From Kocuria carniphila (GTDB lineage Bacteria; Actinomycetota; Actinomycetes; Actinomycetales; Micrococcaceae): a stretch of 64,000 nucleotides of DNA. Both the position numbers and the translations under genes were made by a program. The DNA lies in NCBI RefSeq assembly GCF_004136555.1, contig NZ_NOIT01000010.1, forward strand, positions 90,766 to 154,765. The letters are read 5' to 3'. The notes beneath the pieces are model-generated. The model searched no databases, was not told where the DNA came from, and worked only from the letters and a program-made list of their open reading frames with translations. Position 1 is the first letter of the stretch; each line of letters begins with the position of its first letter. Shown here piece by piece: positions 45,846 to 55,551 of this stretch.

Positions 45846-46985
45846 ATGACCGAAACCGAGATTCGCAAGGGTCTTGCCGGCGTCGTCGCCGACACCACCG
45901 CTGTGTCCAAGGTCAACGCCGAGACCAACTCGCTGCTGTACCGCGGTTACCCCGTTCAGGAACTTGCCGCCAAGTGCTCCCCCGAGGAAGTCGCGTTGCT
46001 GCTGTGGACCGGTGAGTTGCCCTCGGAGGAAGAGCTCGCCGATTTCAAGAAGCGCGAGCGCGCCAACCGCGCGTTGACCCCGGAACTGAAGAAGATCGTC
46101 GACGCCCTGCCCACGGACTGCCACCCCATGGACGTGTGCCGCACCGCCGCGTCCGTGATCGGCGCCCAGCACCCGGACGCTGAGGATTCCTCCCCCGAGG
46201 CGGAGCTGCGCAAGGCGCAGGAACTGTTCGCCGTGATGCCCGCCGTGGTCTGCTACGACCAGCGACGCCGCCGCGGCGAGGAACTCATCGAGCCTCGCGA
46301 CGACCTGGACTATTCGGAGAACTTCCTCTGGATGGCCTTCGGTGAAGAGGCCGCGCCCGAGGTCGTGGACGCGTTCCGCGTGTCCATCATTCTGTACTCC
46401 GAGCACTCCTTCAACGCCTCGACCTTCACCGGCCGCGTGATCACCTCGACCCTGGCCGATCTACACTCGGCCGTGGTTGGTGCGATCGGTGCCCTCAAGG
46501 GTCCGCTGCACGGTGGCGCGAACGAGGCCGTCATGCACACCTTCGAGGAACTGGGGATCCGCAAGGACGAATCCGCCGAGGACGCCGAGAAGCGCGCCAA
46601 GGAATGGATGGACAAGGCTCTGGCCGAGAAGAAGAAGGTCATGGGCTTCGGCCACCGCGTGTACAAGCACGGTGACTCGCGCGTGCCGACCATGCAGGAC
46701 GCCCTGTTCCGCATGCTCGATTACTACGACCGCCCCGAGATCCTGGGTCTGTACAACGGTCTGGCCAAGTCCATGGACGAAGCCAAGTCCATCAAGCCCA
46801 ACCTGGACTACCCGGCCGGTCCCACGTACTGGCTCATGGGCTTCGACATTCCCACGTTCACACCCATCTTCGTGTGCGCCCGCATCACCGGCTGGACCGC
46901 ACACATCATGGAGCAGCGCGCTTCCAACTCGCTGATCAGACCGCTGTCCGAGTACGACGGACCGGAAGAGCGTCACCTGGACTAA
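45846..46985 (+). CDS. prpC: 2-methylcitrate synthase
   Basis: 379 aa citrate-synthase superfamily enzyme joining propionyl-CoA and oxaloacetate. Conserved catalytic regions: GPLHGGANEAVM near 220 and GFGHRVYKHGDSR near 263. Strong ribosome site AAGGAGG. A methylcitrate synthase rather than the main citrate synthase because of its cluster. Together with prpE, prpD and prpB it completes the methylcitrate cycle that converts propionate to pyruvate. Confidence 0.94.
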   Translation: MTETEIRKGLAGVVADTTAVSKVNAETNSLLYRGYPVQELAAKCSPEEVALLLWTGELPSEEELADFKKRERANRALTPELKKIVDALPTDCHPMDVCRTAASVIGAQHPDAEDSSPEAELRKAQELFAVMPAVVCYDQRRRRGEELIEPRDDLDYSENFLWMAFGEEAAPEVVDAFRVSIILYSEHSFNASTFTGRVITSTLADLHSAVVGAIGALKGPLHGGANEAVMHTFEELGIRKDESAEDAEKRAKEWMDKALAEKKKVMGFGHRVYKHGDSRVPTMQDALFRMLDYYDRPEILGLYNGLAKSMDEAKSIKPNLDYPAGPTYWLMGFDIPTFTPIFVCARITGWTAHIMEQRASNSLIRPLSEYDGPEERHLD

Positions 46986-47013
46986 GCGCTCACCCGCGCC
47001 CAGGTACACAGAA

Positions 47014-47052
47014 GTCCCCGGGATTCACGCCATGACCGTGAGTCCCGGGGAC
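47014..47052 (+). terminator. Terminator of the prpDBC operon
   Basis: 16-bp stem with one G-U pair (47014-47029 with 47037-47052), loop CCATGAC, then GTTTCTCTGTT. It lies 29 bases past the prpC stop and before the convergent peptidase gene. Confidence 0.88.
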
Positions 47053-47139
47053 GTTTCTCTGTTGTGACAGCCAGTCAGGTGCGCTGGTGCCCTGCCTGGT
47101 CTGACTGCCCTGATTGGCTTGGCTGCGCCGCAAGCAACC

Positions 47140-48123
47140 TCAGTAGCGAGGTGCGTTGGGCAGGCCCAGGTAGCCCTCCAGGGTGATGTAGCCGTTGTTC
47201 TTCAAGCTGTTGGACGTGGGCGTTCCCACGTAGCGCAGGTGCCACGGTTCGTAGGCGTAGCCGTGAGTCCCGGTGTAACCGCTGGGGTAGCGCACCACAA
47301 AGCCGTACTTGTGGCCGTTGGCGGCCACCCAGCGGCCCTGGGGTGTGTTGCCGAAGCAGGCCTGCAGTCCGCACACTCCCCCGGGTGCTCCCACGTCAAT
47401 GGCCAGGCCGGTCTGGTGCTCCGAGTATCCGGGACGCGCGGAAATAGTGTCCGCGGTGGCCTGTCCGTACATCGCCACATAGTTCCAGTACAGGCTGTTC
47501 TGGGTCGAATAGGAGCGGTAACCGCTGACCGGCACCAGGGTTACACCCTGGTTGGCCGCAGCCTGGCTCATCCGCTGATAGGCGGCCGCAGCGTCACTGC
47601 GCAGCTGCACCCCACCGCCCACGTTCCACAGGGGCCCGGGACCGTAGGCCCGAGGGTTCAGGGGCCGCTTCTTGTTCACAATCACGGACGAGCTGGTGGC
47701 ACGATCGATGTCTCGACTGACCGTGGTGCCCTTGCCCTTGGTCCACCGGATGATGCCGCGCTGATAGTGGACCACGCACGAGTTGCCGCTGCAGGTTTCG
47801 CGCACCTTGGGGTATCCCAGGTTGCCGTGCTCGGAGCCCTCAACCCGCCAGCGCTGCAGGATGCCGCCGCGCTGCGCGCGGGCACCCGTGCTGGGAGACC
47901 AGTGGATGGTGCCGCCCTGGTACTGCCGGTAGCAGCCGGCGTCGCGAAGACCGCAGCGTTCGGAGGACGTGGCTTTGCCCAGCCATCCGCTGGCGCCCCC
48001 CAGCGAACGGTACTCGTTGTCGATACCGGCCCCGGCCATGGCGGGAGCGGTTCCCAGCATGGAGAACACCAACGCCAGGAGTGCGGAGAAGAGGACCGTT
48101 CGAGACATCTGTTTACGCGGCAT
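47140..48123 (-). CDS. Secreted D,D-carboxypeptidase (VanY/M15) with LGFP repeats
   Basis: 327 aa. Sec signal peptide (residues 1-30, cleavage near AMAGA). Two to three LGFP-type cell-wall-binding repeats (about 40-145: GWLGKATSSE, NLGYPKVRE). The catalytic M15 zinc peptidase domain (about 165-300) has SGYRS, SEHQTGLAIDVG and EPWHLRYVG. It trims D-alanine from peptidoglycan stem peptides outside the cell. Monocistronic, between the prp operon and xerD. Confidence 0.87.
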   Translation of the reverse strand: MPRKQMSRTVLFSALLALVFSMLGTAPAMAGAGIDNEYRSLGGASGWLGKATSSERCGLRDAGCYRQYQGGTIHWSPSTGARAQRGGILQRWRVEGSEHGNLGYPKVRETCSGNSCVVHYQRGIIRWTKGKGTTVSRDIDRATSSSVIVNKKRPLNPRAYGPGPLWNVGGGVQLRSDAAAAYQRMSQAAANQGVTLVPVSGYRSYSTQNSLYWNYVAMYGQATADTISARPGYSEHQTGLAIDVGAPGGVCGLQACFGNTPQGRWVAANGHKYGFVVRYPSGYTGTHGYAYEPWHLRYVGTPTSNSLKNNGYITLEGYLGLPNAPRY

Positions 48124-48222
48124 GCTCCCAGGGTAGTCCGGGCGTGGCGTCAGGAACCCGAAATTAGGTTTAATTTTCGGCGCAAATCTCCAAGTGACAC
48201 CGGACGCATTCGACCGGTCATG

Positions 48223-49215
48223 TCATTGAGCGCGAGGGTGCGCCGTCGCGTAGACCTCGCGTAGAGATTCTACGGAGACCTTGGTGTAGATCTGGGTGGT
48301 GGCCAGGGATGCGTGCCCCAAGAGTTCTTGGACCACTCGTAGATCCGCCCCGCCCTCCAGTAAGTGGGTCGCGAATGAGTGCCGCAGTGTGTGCGGGGTG
48401 ACGTCCTCGCCCAGTTGAGCGAGTTCGGCGGCGTCCTTGATCATGGTCCACGCCGTTTGGCGGGAAATCCGGCCACCCCTGGCGTTGAGGAATACTGCGG
48501 GTGTTCCCTTGCCGTGCCGGGACAATTCCGGTCGCCCGCGCACCAGGTACTGGTCCAGGGCCTTCTTCGCATACGAACCCACCGGAACCATGCGTTGTTT
48601 ATTGCCCTTGCCCAACAGCCGTACGAAGGACAGCTCTGAGTCATGGAGCCCCGCCAGATCGTCCACGTCCAGGGCGACCGCCTCAGAGATGCGCGCGCCG
48701 GTCGCGTACAACAGCTCCAGGAAAGCACGCGCCCGTAGCCCCGCCGGAGACTCCGGGTCCGGAGCCGAGAGAATCTTTTCCACGCTGTCCAGGGCGATGG
48801 CCTTGGGGAGGCGCTGCGGCGGCGTCGGCGGACTGACGCGAGAGGCGACGTCCACGGGGCACAGTCCCTCCGCGACCCAGAACGCGTGGGCGCCACGGAC
48901 GGCCGCCAGGACGCGGGCGGTGCTACGAGTGCTCAGCGCGGGATGCTCCGGTGAACCCTCGTGGAGCAACCGCACAAAGGCGCGGACGTGCTCGGTCGAG
49001 ATCTCGGGCGGCGCGGACGCCGAGCCACCCTCAGAAGCTTCGGTGGGCCCGGTCAGGAATTCGAGATACCGCGTGAGGTCCCGGCGGTAAGCCGCCAGCG
49101 TGTTCGCGGCCAAGCCCCGCTCCACGGTCAGGTGATCGAGGTAGCGGTGAACGGCGCGTTCCAGATCCGGCGGAACGGACGAGTCGGTCACCGGAAGTTC
49201 AGATGACCCGGCCAC
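48223..49215 (-). CDS. xerD: Site-specific tyrosine recombinase XerD
   Basis: 330 aa. N-terminal SAM-like core-binding domain (about 10-125) and C-terminal catalytic domain. The catalytic Arg in [10 protein letters not shown], the [12 protein letters not shown] box, the [12 protein letters not shown] box and nucleophile Tyr310 are all present. It resolves chromosome dimers at dif. It overlaps the NUDIX gene by 28 bases and occupies its conserved place after pyrG-NUDIX; no dif site was located in the window. Confidence 0.93.
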   Translation of the reverse strand: MAGSSELPVTDSSVPPDLERAVHRYLDHLTVERGLAANTLAAYRRDLTRYLEFLTGPTEASEGGSASAPPEISTEHVRAFVRLLHEGSPEHPALSTRSTARVLAAVRGAHAFWVAEGLCPVDVASRVSPPTPPQRLPKAIALDSVEKILSAPDPESPAGLRARAFLELLYATGARISEAVALDVDDLAGLHDSELSFVRLLGKGNKQRMVPVGSYAKKALDQYLVRGRPELSRHGKGTPAVFLNARGGRISRQTAWTMIKDAAELAQLGEDVTPHTLRHSFATHLLEGGADLRVVQELLGHASLATTQIYTKVSVESLREVYATAHPRAQ

Positions 49216-49841
49216 GGGCTGTCCACCGGGCGCAGTGACGTCCAGTCCTGTGCTCGTGCGGCGTGCGCGGCCAGAATGCCCAGGACCGCGGCGGGCGAAT
49301 TGATCTGGCCGGACAGCGTGGCGGCCACGGCATCGTCGAGATCGGCGAACCGGACGATAATCTCCGCCTCTTCACCGTCGCGCTCGTGCCGGTCTGCCTC
49401 CGGAACCTCGTGCAGGCCACGGGCCAGGAAAATCCGATTGGCCTCCGAAGACGAACCGGGTGAGTTGTGGAAGTCCACGAGCACGTGCCAGTCGTCCGCG
49501 GTCATGTCGGCTTCTTCGGCCAGTTCCCGCTGAGCTGCCGTGTGCGGCGGTTCCCCGTCCACGTCGAGCAGTCCGGCGGGGATTTCCCACATGCGCATGC
49601 CCACGGGGTGGCGGTACTGGTTGATGAGCAGAACCCGGTCCTGCTCATCCAGGGCCACGATGGACACCGCCCCGGGGTGGGTGATGAAGTCTCGTTTCAG
49701 GGTCGAGTCTTCATCACCCATGCGGAACTCATCGCGCTGAACGTCCCAGATGAATCCTTCGTACACCGTGTCCGATGCCACCACCGTGTGGGGATCCACC
49801 GTGTCTTTCAGCTCTGCTCGGCTCACGCGCGAGAGTTCCAT
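49188..49841 (-). CDS. NUDIX hydrolase (ADP-ribose pyrophosphatase type)
   Basis: 217 aa. The NUDIX box is [18 protein letters not shown] plus AEEADM, at about residues 93-116. The flanking MWEIPAG and [16 protein letters not shown] segments fit ADP-ribose diphosphatase. Relatives cleave ADP-ribose to AMP and ribose 5-phosphate. Position between pyrG and xerD is conserved (Rv1700). Confidence 0.92.
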   Translation of the reverse strand: MELSRVSRAELKDTVDPHTVVASDTVYEGFIWDVQRDEFRMGDEDSTLKRDFITHPGAVSIVALDEQDRVLLINQYRHPVGMRMWEIPAGLLDVDGEPPHTAAQRELAEEADMTADDWHVLVDFHNSPGSSSEANRIFLARGLHEVPEADRHERDGEEAEIIVRFADLDDAVAATLSGQINSPAAVLGILAAHAARAQDWTSLRPVDSPWPGHLNFR

Positions 49842-49881
49842 GCGAACCTCCGGTTGCTCGGTGATCTGCTGCCCTAGGCCT

Positions 49882-51576
49882 TTACTCGCTGCCCAGTGCC
49901 TCGCGGCGGGACAGGGCCGCCTTGATGAGGCCGTCGAACAGCGGGTGCGGGCGGGTCGGACGGGAGCCGTACTCCGGGTGAGCCTGGGTGGCCACGTAGT
50001 ACGGGTGCTCGCTACGGGGCAGTTCCACGAACTCCACGAGCTGACCGTCCGGGGATGTTCCGGACATCACCAGTCCGCCCTGGGTCAACGCATCGCGGTA
50101 GGCATTGTTGACCTCGTAACGGTGACGGTGACGCTCGGAAACCTCCAGGCTGCCGTAGGTCTCGGCGACCACGGAGCCCTCGGCGAGCTTGGCCGGGTAG
50201 GAGCCCAGGCGCATGGTGCCGCCCAGGTCGCCGGCACCCTCAACGAACTGCTTCTGCTCTTCCATGGTGGCGATCACCGGGGTGTCGGTCTCGGGATCGA
50301 ACTCGGTCGAGGACGCGTTGGGCAGGCCCACCACGTTGCGCGCGAATTCCATGACCATGCACTGCAGGCCCAAGCACAGCCCCAGGACCGGAACCTGGTT
50401 CTCACGGGCCCATTTGAGCGCGCCCAGCTTGCCTTCCAGACCTCGGATGCCGAAACCTCCGGGGACACAGATCGCATCCACGTCACCGAGTTCGCGCTGC
50501 GCACCCTCCGGGGTGTCGCACAGGTCGGAGGCAACCCACTTGATGTGCACGCGGGAGTCGTTGGCGAAACCGCCGGCACGCAGTGCCTCGGACACGGACA
50601 GGTAAGCGTCCGGGAGGTCGATGTACTTGCCCACGAGCGCCACGTTCACGTGGTGCTCCGGCTGGTGCACGGCTTCGAGCAGGTGCGACCACTGGGTCAG
50701 ATCTGCGTCGCCGTAGGACAGACCCAGGTAGTCCAGGATGTAGGTGTCCAGACCCTGGTTGTGCAGGGTCGTGGGGATGTCGTAAATGCTCGGCGCGTCG
50801 GCACAAGAGATCACGGCGTCCAGGTCCACGTCACAGGCGCCGCCGACCTTGCGGAGCATGCCGTCCGGGACCTCACGGTCGCAACGCAGGACCAGTGCGT
50901 CCGGTTGGATACCCAGACCGCGCAGCGTGGCCACGGAGTGCTGAGTCGGCTTGGTCTTAAGCTCACCGGAGGGGCCGATGAACGGGATCAGGGACACGTG
51001 CAGGTAGAACACGTTGTTGCGGCCCACATCCTGGCGCACCTGACGGGCGGCCTCGATGAAGGGCTGGGATTCGATGTCACCCACGGTGCCACCGATCTCG
51101 GTGATGATGATGTCCGGGGCGTCCTGGTCCTCGGAACGGCGGCGCATACGGCGCTTGATCTCGTTCGTGATGTGCGGGATGACCTGAACCGTGTCGCCCA
51201 AGTATTCGCCGCGGCGTTCCTTGGCGATCACGGTGGAGTACACCTGACCCGTGGTCACGTTGGCGGAGGCATCCAGGTTCTCGTCCAGGAAGCGCTCGTA
51301 GTGACCGATATCCAGGTCGGTTTCTGCGCCGTCGTCCGTGACGAAGACTTCACCGTGTTGGAACGGGTTCATGGTTCCGGGATCAACGTTGAGGTACGGA
51401 TCCAGCTTCTGCATGGTCACCGAGAGTCCGCGCGAGCGTAGCAACATGCCCAGTGACGAGGCCGTCAGGCCCTTGCCAAGAGAGGAAGCTACACCACCCG
51501 TGACGAAGATCTGTCGAGTAACTTTGCCGTTGTTCTGCGTGCCTGCCTCGGGGGCGGCGTTCTGAGCGTTCACCAC
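49882..51576 (-). CDS. pyrG: CTP synthase
   Basis: 564 aa. N-terminal synthetase domain with [13 protein letters not shown] (ATP loop, about 24-36) and [21 protein letters not shown]-terminal glutamine amidotransferase class I with VLGLCLGLQ (nucleophile Cys) and HPEY. Makes CTP from UTP using glutamine nitrogen. GTG start. Forms a likely transcription unit with the NUDIX gene and xerD. Confidence 0.97.
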   Translation of the reverse strand: MVNAQNAAPEAGTQNNGKVTRQIFVTGGVASSLGKGLTASSLGMLLRSRGLSVTMQKLDPYLNVDPGTMNPFQHGEVFVTDDGAETDLDIGHYERFLDENLDASANVTTGQVYSTVIAKERRGEYLGDTVQVIPHITNEIKRRMRRRSEDQDAPDIIITEIGGTVGDIESQPFIEAARQVRQDVGRNNVFYLHVSLIPFIGPSGELKTKPTQHSVATLRGLGIQPDALVLRCDREVPDGMLRKVGGACDVDLDAVISCADAPSIYDIPTTLHNQGLDTYILDYLGLSYGDADLTQWSHLLEAVHQPEHHVNVALVGKYIDLPDAYLSVSEALRAGGFANDSRVHIKWVASDLCDTPEGAQRELGDVDAICVPGGFGIRGLEGKLGALKWARENQVPVLGLCLGLQCMVMEFARNVVGLPNASSTEFDPETDTPVIATMEEQKQFVEGAGDLGGTMRLGSYPAKLAEGSVVAETYGSLEVSERHRHRYEVNNAYRDALTQGGLVMSGTSPDGQLVEFVELPRSEHPYYVATQAHPEYGSRPTRPHPLFDGLIKAALSRREALGSE

Positions 51577-51625
51577 GGAATTTCAGCCTACCATTCCAGT
51601 TGCGTTGAGTTGAGGGGCAGTTGTG

Positions 51626-53338
51626 TCATGCGGTTGCGTCCCGCAAGAGCTCGCGGGCGTGTTCCCGCGCCGCTTCAGAGTTTTCGTGGCCCGCGAGCAT
51701 GCGGGCCAATTCCACCACACGTTCCTCGTCCGTGAGCACTCTCACGTCCGAAACCGTGGAATCCGAAGACTTGGTCACCAACACGTGATGGTCCGCAAAG
51801 GCCGCAACCTGCGGCAAGTGGGTCACCACGAGCACCTGGACATTCTTGGCCAACATCTTGAGGCGTCGGCCGATCTCCACCGCGGCCTTACCGCCCACGC
51901 CGGAATCCACCTCGTCGAAGACGAAGGTCGGCACCGGGTCCACCTCGGACAGCACGACTTCCAGGGACAGCATGATGCGGGAAAGCTCACCACCCGAAGC
52001 ACCCTTGCCCAGCGGTCGAGGCTTGGCATCCGGGTGGGGTGCCAGCAAGAACTCGATCTCGTCGCGACCGTGCTCGGTGAACTGTTCGGTGGGTTCCACA
52101 GAAACCACCAGCGACGCGTTGGGCATAGCCAGCGCGGTCAATTCCTTGCTCACGGCCTTGGACAGCTTCTCGGCGGTCTTCCGGCGTAGCTCCAGCATGG
52201 TCTGCGAGCGCTCGAGCAGTTCCTGGTGCAGTGCGTGCGCCTCGTTGCGCAGTTCCTCGTCGCGTTGCGGGTCGTCGACCAGGTCGGAGAGCCTACCGCG
52301 GGCGGTGTCGGCCCATTCGATGACCTCGTCGATCGTGGTCCCGTACTTGCGCGTAAGGGTCCGTAGTGCGTTGCGGCGCTGCTCCACCTGTGCAAGCCGT
52401 GCGGGACCGTCCTCGTCGAGACCACTCGCGTACCCGGAAAGGTCCGCGGCGACGTCGGCAGCGACCACCGTGAGCTCTCGCACCCGCGTGGCCAACTCGG
52501 CCAACTCCGCATCCGAATCGGACTCGTGATCCAAGGCCTGCTGGGCGTAGGACAGCAAAGCCACGGCGTTGGTGTTCGGCTCGTCGTCCGCGTCCGTGCC
52601 GCTCAACGCCGCCTGCGCCGTCACGGCCGCTGAACGCAAGGCCTCAAGGTTGGTGAGCTTCTCACTCTCGGCGTCCAGTTGGACGTCCTCGCCGGAGATC
52701 GGCTCCACGGCATCAATTTCTTCGAGCGCGGTGGTCAGGCTCTGCGCTTCCAGGGCACGCTCGCGCATGTTCTCTTTGATCTCGCGCAGGGTCGCCACAA
52801 TGGTCCGGTAGCGGGCCAGCTTTTCGCGGTACGCGGCCAGTTCTTTGGCCAGCGGCGCCCCCGCGTACTCGTCCAAGGCCTTTCGCTGGGCCACGGCGGA
52901 CTTCAGCCGCAGCTGGTCGGACTGACCGTGCACGGCCACCAGGGTCTCCCCCACGGCTCCCAGGGTTCCGACCGGCGCGGATCGGCCGCCCACATGAGCG
53001 CGGCTGCGCCCTTCCGCGGACACCGTTCGAGACAACAGAATTTGCGCCTCGTCCCGGCCGTTCACGGTTTCGACGTCGACGACGCCGCCCGCCTCCTCCA
53101 CGAGCTCGACCGCTCCGTGCGTGGCCGGCACCATGACGGTCGCCTCCGCTAGGGCCTTGCCACTTCCGGAGCGCACCGCTCCGGCGTCCGCCCGGTTGCC
53201 CAGGAGCATGCCGAGGGCGGTGACGACCATGGTCTTACCGGCTCCGGTCTCACCCGAGAGGATGGACAGTCCGGGCCCCAATGGCAGCACGGCATCCGTG
53301 ATGACACCCAGGTCATGGATGTGGATTTCTTCGATCAT
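51626..53338 (-). CDS. recN: DNA repair protein RecN
   Basis: 570 aa SMC-like protein of double-strand-break repair. Walker A GETGAGKTMV near residue 30, two coiled-coil arms, KGASGGELSRIML signature and FVFDEVDSGVGG Walker B. It overlaps the nadK stop/start region by 4 bases and is co-transcribed with nadK, as in other actinobacteria. Confidence 0.95.
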   Translation of the reverse strand: MIEEIHIHDLGVITDAVLPLGPGLSILSGETGAGKTMVVTALGMLLGNRADAGAVRSGSGKALAEATVMVPATHGAVELVEEAGGVVDVETVNGRDEAQILLSRTVSAEGRSRAHVGGRSAPVGTLGAVGETLVAVHGQSDQLRLKSAVAQRKALDEYAGAPLAKELAAYREKLARYRTIVATLREIKENMRERALEAQSLTTALEEIDAVEPISGEDVQLDAESEKLTNLEALRSAAVTAQAALSGTDADDEPNTNAVALLSYAQQALDHESDSDAELAELATRVRELTVVAADVAADLSGYASGLDEDGPARLAQVEQRRNALRTLTRKYGTTIDEVIEWADTARGRLSDLVDDPQRDEELRNEAHALHQELLERSQTMLELRRKTAEKLSKAVSKELTALAMPNASLVVSVEPTEQFTEHGRDEIEFLLAPHPDAKPRPLGKGASGGELSRIMLSLEVVLSEVDPVPTFVFDEVDSGVGGKAAVEIGRRLKMLAKNVQVLVVTHLPQVAAFADHHVLVTKSSDSTVSDVRVLTDEERVVELARMLAGHENSEAAREHARELLRDATA

Positions 53339-54441
53339 TGGCTCGGGGTCTCACCTGACGAGGGTCGGTCCGGGGATTGGTCGAGAATGTGGCGCGCGCT
53401 ATCGCTGTCACGCGCGGAAATGGGATCGTACGGGATCTCGCGGCCCACGCTGAGTTTGGGGAAACCATTGTCCTCGGACATGACGTGGTGCTTGGGCTGG
53501 ACCATGGGCAACGCCGTGGTCTTGGCGTCCTGCTGATGGCTGGGCAATGGGCCTCGCCAGCCGGCGGTGGGCAGTTCGAACTTCTTGACGAGCCGTTCGG
53601 AGAACGGTGTTGCGTGCATCCGCGCAAGGTTCACGGGCTTGTCGGAGCGGCGCACCTCAATGCGACATCCGGGTGGCAGGTCCGCGGTACGCCGGCCATC
53701 ACACCACAGCACACCCCGGGCGTCGGTGCGAGTGAGGACTTCCACGGCCAGCATGGAACGCGGGGAGATGACCAGGGGTCGTGAGAACAGCGCGTGAGCA
53801 GACAGCGGCACCATGAGCAGCGCCTCGACCTCGGGCCAGACCACCGGTCCCCCGGCAGAGAATGCGTAGGCGGTAGACCCCGTGGGTGTTGCCATGACCA
53901 CACCGTCGCAACCGAACGTGGACAGCGGACGGCGATCCACCTCGATGACCACTTCGACCATTTTTTCGCGGTTGCCTTTTTCGACCGAGGCCTCGTTGAG
54001 GGCCCAGGTGTGCAACACCTTTTTCTGGTTCTCCCACACGGTCACGTCCAGGGCCATGCGGCGTTCCACGGTGTAGCGACCGTCCACGATCGCCTCGACG
54101 GTTTCGGTGAGCCCGGAGCGTTCAGATTCTGCCAGGAATCCCACGTGACCCAGGTTCACGCCCAGCAATGGGGTGTCCACGCCGCGAACAACCTCGGCGG
54201 CGCGCAGGATGGAGCCGTCACCGCCCAGCACCATGACCAGTTCGATATCACGCAGGGCAACGTCTTCTTCGACGATTTCTACGGGCACCATGGTTTGGCC
54301 GTCGGCCTCCAGAGCTTGCAGATCTCGGCGGGACAACACCGGAATCAGTCCCGCGTCGTGCAGTTGCGCACAGGACTGACGGGCGGCGTCTTTGGCATCA
54401 CGCCTGCCCGTGTGTGTCATGACCAAGATTTTCCGGCTCAC
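53335..54441 (-). CDS. nadK: NAD kinase
   Basis: 368 aa. Phosphorylates NAD to NADP. GGDGS motif (VMVLGGDGSILRAAE, about 72-86), the ALNEASVEK motif and TPTGSTAYAFSAGGP. The kinase core ends near residue 290; the remaining ~75 residues are a polar extension without recognised motif. GTG start. Lies between tlyA and recN, its conserved place. Confidence 0.94.
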   Translation of the reverse strand: MSRKILVMTHTGRRDAKDAARQSCAQLHDAGLIPVLSRRDLQALEADGQTMVPVEIVEEDVALRDIELVMVLGGDGSILRAAEVVRGVDTPLLGVNLGHVGFLAESERSGLTETVEAIVDGRYTVERRMALDVTVWENQKKVLHTWALNEASVEKGNREKMVEVVIEVDRRPLSTFGCDGVVMATPTGSTAYAFSAGGPVVWPEVEALLMVPLSAHALFSRPLVISPRSMLAVEVLTRTDARGVLWCDGRRTADLPPGCRIEVRRSDKPVNLARMHATPFSERLVKKFELPTAGWRGPLPSHQQDAKTTALPMVQPKHHVMSEDNGFPKLSVGREIPYDPISARDSDSARHILDQSPDRPSSGETPSQ

Positions 54442-54496
54442 GTCTTCGGGTCATCCTCCTGCGTTTCGGTCTGCGGTCGAACGGGCTTTGCTAAGA

Positions 54497-55264
54497 CTAC
54501 GCGAGCGATCCGACTCGCTGAACGGTGCTTCGTTTACGGCACCAGACGAAGAACTCCACGTTACCGTCTTGGCCCGGCAAGGGGCTTTCCACCCTTCCTC
54601 TCACGTCCAGGCCCGCACTTTCGGCGGCCGCGATCACACCGTCCACGGCGCGGCGTCGTTCCCGTTCGGACGTCACCACCCCCGTACGCGAGATGTTGTC
54701 CACGCCCACTTCGAACTGCGGTTTGACCATGAACAGCACGTCTCCCCCGTCCTTGGTGGCACGCCCGAGAGCGTCCGTGACTAGAGTCAGAGAGATGAAC
54801 GACAGATCGCACACGGTCAGATCCGCGGGCCCCCCGATTTCTTCCGGGGACATGTAGCGCACGTTGAGGCCCTCGAACACGCGCACGCGCTCGTCGTTGC
54901 GCAGCTCCGCCACCAGCTGGTCGTGGCCCACGTCCACCGCCACCACTTCACGGGCACCTCGGCGCAGCAACACGTCCGTGAATCCGCCGGTGGATGCCCC
55001 TGCGTCCAGGCAACGCAGTCCGGCCGGATCGATATCGGTGAACGTGTCCAGGGCGCCCGCCAGTTTGTGCCCCCCACGGCTGACGTATTCGTCGGCCCCC
55101 GACGCCGCCACCTCCAGTTGGTCCTCTTCGCTCACCTTGAGGGAGGGTTTGGTGCAGGGGGCACCATTCACGCTGACGCGTCCGTCCCGGATCCAGGACG
55201 CCGCAAGCGTCCGGGATCGAGCGAGCCCCCGAGAGGTCAGGGCCTGGTCCAGCCGCAGACTCAC
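54497..55264 (-). CDS. tlyA: TlyA-type 16S/23S rRNA 2'-O-methyltransferase
   Basis: 255 aa. N-terminal S4 RNA-binding domain (1-62, LDQALTSRGLARSR) and FtsJ-like methyltransferase domain (CLDAGASTGGFTDVLLRRGA near 85-105, then LFMVKPQFEVG). Methylates 2'-hydroxyls of C1409 (16S) and C1920 (23S) in M. tuberculosis, which determines capreomycin sensitivity. Overlaps the stop of the upstream small gene by 4 bases. Confidence 0.93.
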   Translation of the reverse strand: MSLRLDQALTSRGLARSRTLAASWIRDGRVSVNGAPCTKPSLKVSEEDQLEVAASGADEYVSRGGHKLAGALDTFTDIDPAGLRCLDAGASTGGFTDVLLRRGAREVVAVDVGHDQLVAELRNDERVRVFEGLNVRYMSPEEIGGPADLTVCDLSFISLTLVTDALGRATKDGGDVLFMVKPQFEVGVDNISRTGVVTSERERRRAVDGVIAAAESAGLDVRGRVESPLPGQDGNVEFFVWCRKRSTVQRVGSLA

Positions 55265-55551
55265 TGGCCCGTGAGCCCCGTGGGAAGGGAACCGGGTTGC
55301 TGTTTGAGGATCGACTCCAGTTCGGCGTGCAGTTCCTGAAATGCCGCGGCACGTTCATTGACCGGCAACTCGCTCACCGCTGCTTCCTTGGCGAGCACGC
55401 GGTCCACGGAATCCAGTCCCGTGACGGGCACCGGATCAGAGTCTGCACGGTAGGCAGCATCGTCATCCACGACGCCGAATTCCTGGGCATCGAGGTCCGG
55501 AGCGTCGGTGTCGGGGGCGTCCCAGCTGTCATTCGGGAACTGCTCGCTCAT
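55261..55551 (-). CDS. Small acidic conserved protein of unknown function
   Basis: 96 aa from ATG 55551. The first half is acidic and disordered (DTDAPDLDAQEFGVVDDDAA), the second a likely helix pair (VNERAAAFQELHAELESILKQQ). It is bracketed by ATGA overlaps with the HAD phosphatase before it and tlyA after it, and corresponds in place to Rv1693. Function unknown. Confidence 0.8.
   Translation of the reverse strand: MSEQFPNDSWDAPDTDAPDLDAQEFGVVDDDAAYRADSDPVPVTGLDSVDRVLAKEAAVSELPVNERAAAFQELHAELESILKQQPGSLPTGLTGQ

Noticed and set aside
44865..46406. 513-codon minus-strand frame across prpB and prpC
   Set aside because: Antisense to two intact, well-recognised enzymes; composition typical of high-GC shadows.
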